A stretch of 15,898 nucleotides of DNA, from contig CAYNSI010000029.1 of assembly GCA_964399665.1 (NCBI GenBank), forward strand, positions 1 to 15,898, given 5' to 3'. The notes under the pieces were generated by a model, which did not search any database, was not told where the DNA came from, and saw only the letters and a program-made list of their open reading frames with translations. This DNA comes from Avisuccinivibrio_A sp964399665 (GTDB taxonomy: Bacteria; Pseudomonadota; Gammaproteobacteria; Enterobacterales; Succinivibrionaceae). A program made the position numbers and the translations under genes. The stretch's first letter is position 1. Each line of letters opens with the position of its first letter. Shown one piece after another: positions 14,648-15,898 of the stretch.

Positions 14648-15208
14648 CTAAAGGCGCCGAAAAAGACGAGAGAATTCTTTTACATCACCTGCAAACTCAA
14701 GTTCATCAAAATTTAAAGTCTTAAGTTCACAAGCCATGGTAAGGGCATTTTCAGCAGGAACACTGCCGGTTTTTGGGTAGTAGTTTTTGCGAAGACCAGT
14801 TTGCACAAAGCCCTCACTTTTATAAAGGGCTATGGCAGCCTCATTGCTCTGCCTTACCTCAAGAAAGCACATTTTGGTATTAACAAGGCAGGCTAATGAC
14901 AATGATGCACGCAGCAAAAAACGACCCAAACCCTTTCCCTGCCTTGAAGGAAGCACCCCTAAAGTCCAAAGCTCAGCATCCTCATAGATTATGGAGATTA
15001 CCGCGTACCCTATCAATTCCTCTTTTTCATAAAGACCGGTATTAATGCAGGATAACTGAGGCCCAAAGCATGCTTTTACGGCATCATAGGTCCAGGGATG
15101 AATATGCGATGCCTCCTCCACCCTCATTATGGCAGCCATAAGCTTATCTGTCGGGTTTCCAAGAGTTTTGACCCTGACTCCGCCTGCCTGCCTGCTCATA
15201 ACAATCAT
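14648..15208 (-). CDS. rimI: Ribosomal-protein-alanine N-acetyltransferase RimI (GNAT family)
   Basis: RimI acetylates the N-terminal alanine of ribosomal protein S18 using acetyl-CoA. The GNAT fold is clear: HPWT (37-40) near the substrate site, the beta4 segment ELWTLGVLPS (79-88), the acetyl-CoA loop RQGKGLG (89-95), CFLEVRQSNEAAIALYKSEGF (about 114-134) with E117 and Y129 at the positions of the catalytic E103 and Y115 of E. coli RimI, and RKNYYPKTGS (140-149). The protein has 186 residues against 148 in E. coli; the surplus is a short N-terminal stretch and a tail from about residue 163 with no family counterpart. The start at 15208 is favoured by the ATGA overlap with the holD stop; the ribosome binding site is weak, consistent with coupled translation. 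An in-frame ATG three codons later is a lesser alternative. Confidence 0.93.
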   Translation of the reverse strand: MIVMSRQAGGVRVKTLGNPTDKLMAAIMRVEEASHIHPWTYDAVKACFGPQLSCINTGLYEKEELIGYAVISIIYEDAELWTLGVLPSRQGKGLGRFLLRASLSLACLVNTKMCFLEVRQSNEAAIALYKSEGFVQTGLRKNYYPKTGSVPAENALTMACELKTLNFDELEFAGDVKEFSRLFRRL

Positions 15209-15615
15209 GACTTTTGCAGCTTTTTAAACTCCTGCTTTAAAAATTCCCACAGAGATCTTTTATCAGTGACGGTATGGCAGTGCTGCGACATAGGACACTG
15301 TTCACCTTCTTTTAGGATCACCACATCATCTTCCAAAAAGCGGTGTTGTTCATCAAAAGGCCCTACGTACAGTCCCTGCCTGATAAGGTAGGTAATAAGA
15401 TTTTGAACATAGTCCATATCCAACTTGACCGAAAGATAGATATCAGCATCCCTGCGAAGAGGCAGGGCATCTGTGACAGCCTGATCTCTTTCTGCCTTTG
15501 GAACTTTAGGATTTTCAGATGAAATTTTACTGTCAGGACTGCTTTCAGGGGCAGCATAGGGCAGAACCACTCCCCCGCGCAGCTTCCAAATTGTTTTTTC
15601 ACCTAAAAAGGACAT
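15205..15615 (-). CDS. holD: DNA polymerase III psi subunit (HolD-like)
   Basis: Psi links the clamp loader to chi and single-strand binding protein in the replicative polymerase. The 136-residue product matches the size of E. coli HolD (137), its N-terminal FLGEKTIWKLRGGVVL resembles the QLGITQWSLRRPGAL segment of HolD, and the C-terminal CHTVTDKRSLWEFLKQEF resembles the end of that family. The strongest support is position: it overlaps rimI by 4 bases (ATGA), the same holD-rimI order as in E. coli. The middle (about 20-50) is a low-complexity linker rich in Ser, Pro and Lys. Three consecutive ATG codons begin the frame (15621, 15618, 15615); the third is chosen because AGGA lies 6 bases ahead of it. 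A tRNA-Trp gene lies about 65 bases upstream on the same strand. The family is fast-evolving, so the call is probable, not certain. Confidence 0.72.
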   Translation of the reverse strand: MSFLGEKTIWKLRGGVVLPYAAPESSPDSKISSENPKVPKAERDQAVTDALPLRRDADIYLSVKLDMDYVQNLITYLIRQGLYVGPFDEQHRFLEDDVVILKEGEQCPMSQHCHTVTDKRSLWEFLKQEFKKLQKS

Positions 15616-15681
15616 CATCATTCCTAAAGCTGTGCACTAGTTATTTGATGGTTCCAGGAGATTTATCAAAGAAGACTGTTA

Positions 15682-15757
15682 TGGCAGGAGCAGAAGGACT
15701 CGAACCCTCAACCGTCGGTTTTGGAGACCGCTGTTCTACCATTAGAACTATGCTCCT
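15682..15757 (-). tRNA. tRNA-Trp (anticodon CCA)
   Basis: The 76-base gene folds on the minus strand as a complete cloverleaf: acceptor stem AGGAGCA/TGCTCCT with discriminator G and an encoded CCA tail; D arm TAGTTCTAATGGTAGAAC; anticodon stem CGGT/ACCG closing the loop CTCCAAA, which gives anticodon CCA for Trp codon UGG; and the T arm with GGTTCGAGTCC. It closely resembles E. coli tRNA-Trp. It has a good promoter just upstream, and no terminator is visible between it and holD. Confidence 0.97.
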
Positions 15758-15770
15758 GCGCAACGGTGGC

Positions 15771-15799
15771 ATTATTTCAAAATGACCCTTTTTTGTAAA
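15771..15799 (-). promoter_or_regulatory. tRNA-Trp promoter
   Basis: TTTACA (15794-15799) and AATAAT (15771-15776) on the minus strand are spaced by exactly 17 bases, ending 13 bases before the mature tRNA start. The bases just after the -10 are GCCACCG, a GC-rich discriminator like those of stable-RNA promoters under stringent control. Confidence 0.78.
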
Positions 15800-15842
15800 G
15801 GATCTTTTTCACGCCATTGTGCAAACACTTCACAACGATCCG

Positions 15843-15898
15843 CTAATTGTCCCTATAGCCTTTCATGCCCAGCATCTTTAAAAAGAGCTCATCACGCG
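15843..15898 (-). CDS. Possible C-terminal fragment of an unidentified gene at the window edge
   Basis: Reading the minus strand from the right edge in one frame gives RDELFLKMLGMKGYRDN and then a TAG stop at 15843-15845. Seventeen open codons could arise by chance, and I do not recognise the sequence. The position, ending about 44 bases before the tRNA promoter, would suit the tail of a neighbouring gene. Confidence 0.25.
   Translation of the reverse strand, partial: RDELFLKMLGMKGYRDN

Noticed and set aside
15519..15785. Plus-strand open frame of 88 codons
   Set aside because: It runs across the antisense of holD and of the tRNA-Trp gene, so it is a shadow.
1..15898. CRISPR array, toxin-antitoxin pair, prophage or compact defence island
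   Set aside because: No regularly spaced direct repeats were seen, and every sizeable gene except the edge AAA-ATPase-like fragment and the IS transposase belongs to a known housekeeping or redox family.

Overview
The window looks like chromosome from a gammaproteobacterium, probably a host-associated anaerobe or facultative anaerobe of the Succinivibrionaceae/Aeromonadales kind. The family and synteny signs are zipA directly followed by ligA, holD followed by rimI, rnhA next to an mltD-like gene, a pntA-pntB operon of the enterobacterial two-subunit layout, and a tRNA-Trp with an encoded CCA end. The lineage guess is inference; the gammaproteobacterial placement is well supported because ZipA and HolD are largely restricted to that class.

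Layout from left to right. The left edge (1-268, minus) holds the first 89 codons of an AAA-ATPase-like/PD-(D/E)XK family gene cut by the window boundary. A terminator-bearing gap leads to a minus-strand peroxide-defence operon, ahpC (2413-2976) followed by an ahpF-like reductase (658-2295). That reductase has its domains in the reverse order to AhpF: the thioredoxin reductase core comes first and the AhpF-type double-thioredoxin-fold domain last. The ahpC leader carries a GC-rich hairpin resembling the 3' end of an IS200/IS605 element. On the plus strand follow a ZIP-family (GufA-like) metal transporter (3525-4313), a 543-base gap with a Fur-box-like palindrome and a promoter, then rnhA and an MltD-like lipoprotein transglycosylase that lacks LysM repeats. 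A hairpin separates these from convergent minus-strand zipA-ligA, whose genes overlap by 8 bases.

Next on the minus strand is pntA-pntB, the proton-translocating transhydrogenase, closed by a clear intrinsic terminator. Upstream of pntA sits a complete insertion sequence of about 1.92 kb (12696-14615) with 17/20 matching terminal inverted repeats, its own sigma70-type promoter, an IS1634-type DDE transposase and terminators at the right end for both strands. The right edge holds minus-strand tRNA-Trp, holD and rimI, with holD and rimI overlapping by ATGA, all possibly fed by the tRNA promoter at 15771-15799. A scrap of another minus-strand reading frame may reach the right edge.

Functionally the window is mostly housekeeping (replication/repair: rnhA, ligA, holD; division and wall: zipA, mltD; redox: ahpC, ahpF-like, pntAB; ribosomal modification: rimI; decoding: tRNA-Trp). 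PntAB supplies NADPH, whereas AhpF-type reductases normally use NADH, so these two redox systems are neighbours rather than a proven unit. I saw no CRISPR array, toxin-antitoxin pair or obvious unknown defence system. The most unusual items are the domain-permuted AhpF-like protein and the IS605-end-like hairpin embedded in the ahpC leader.
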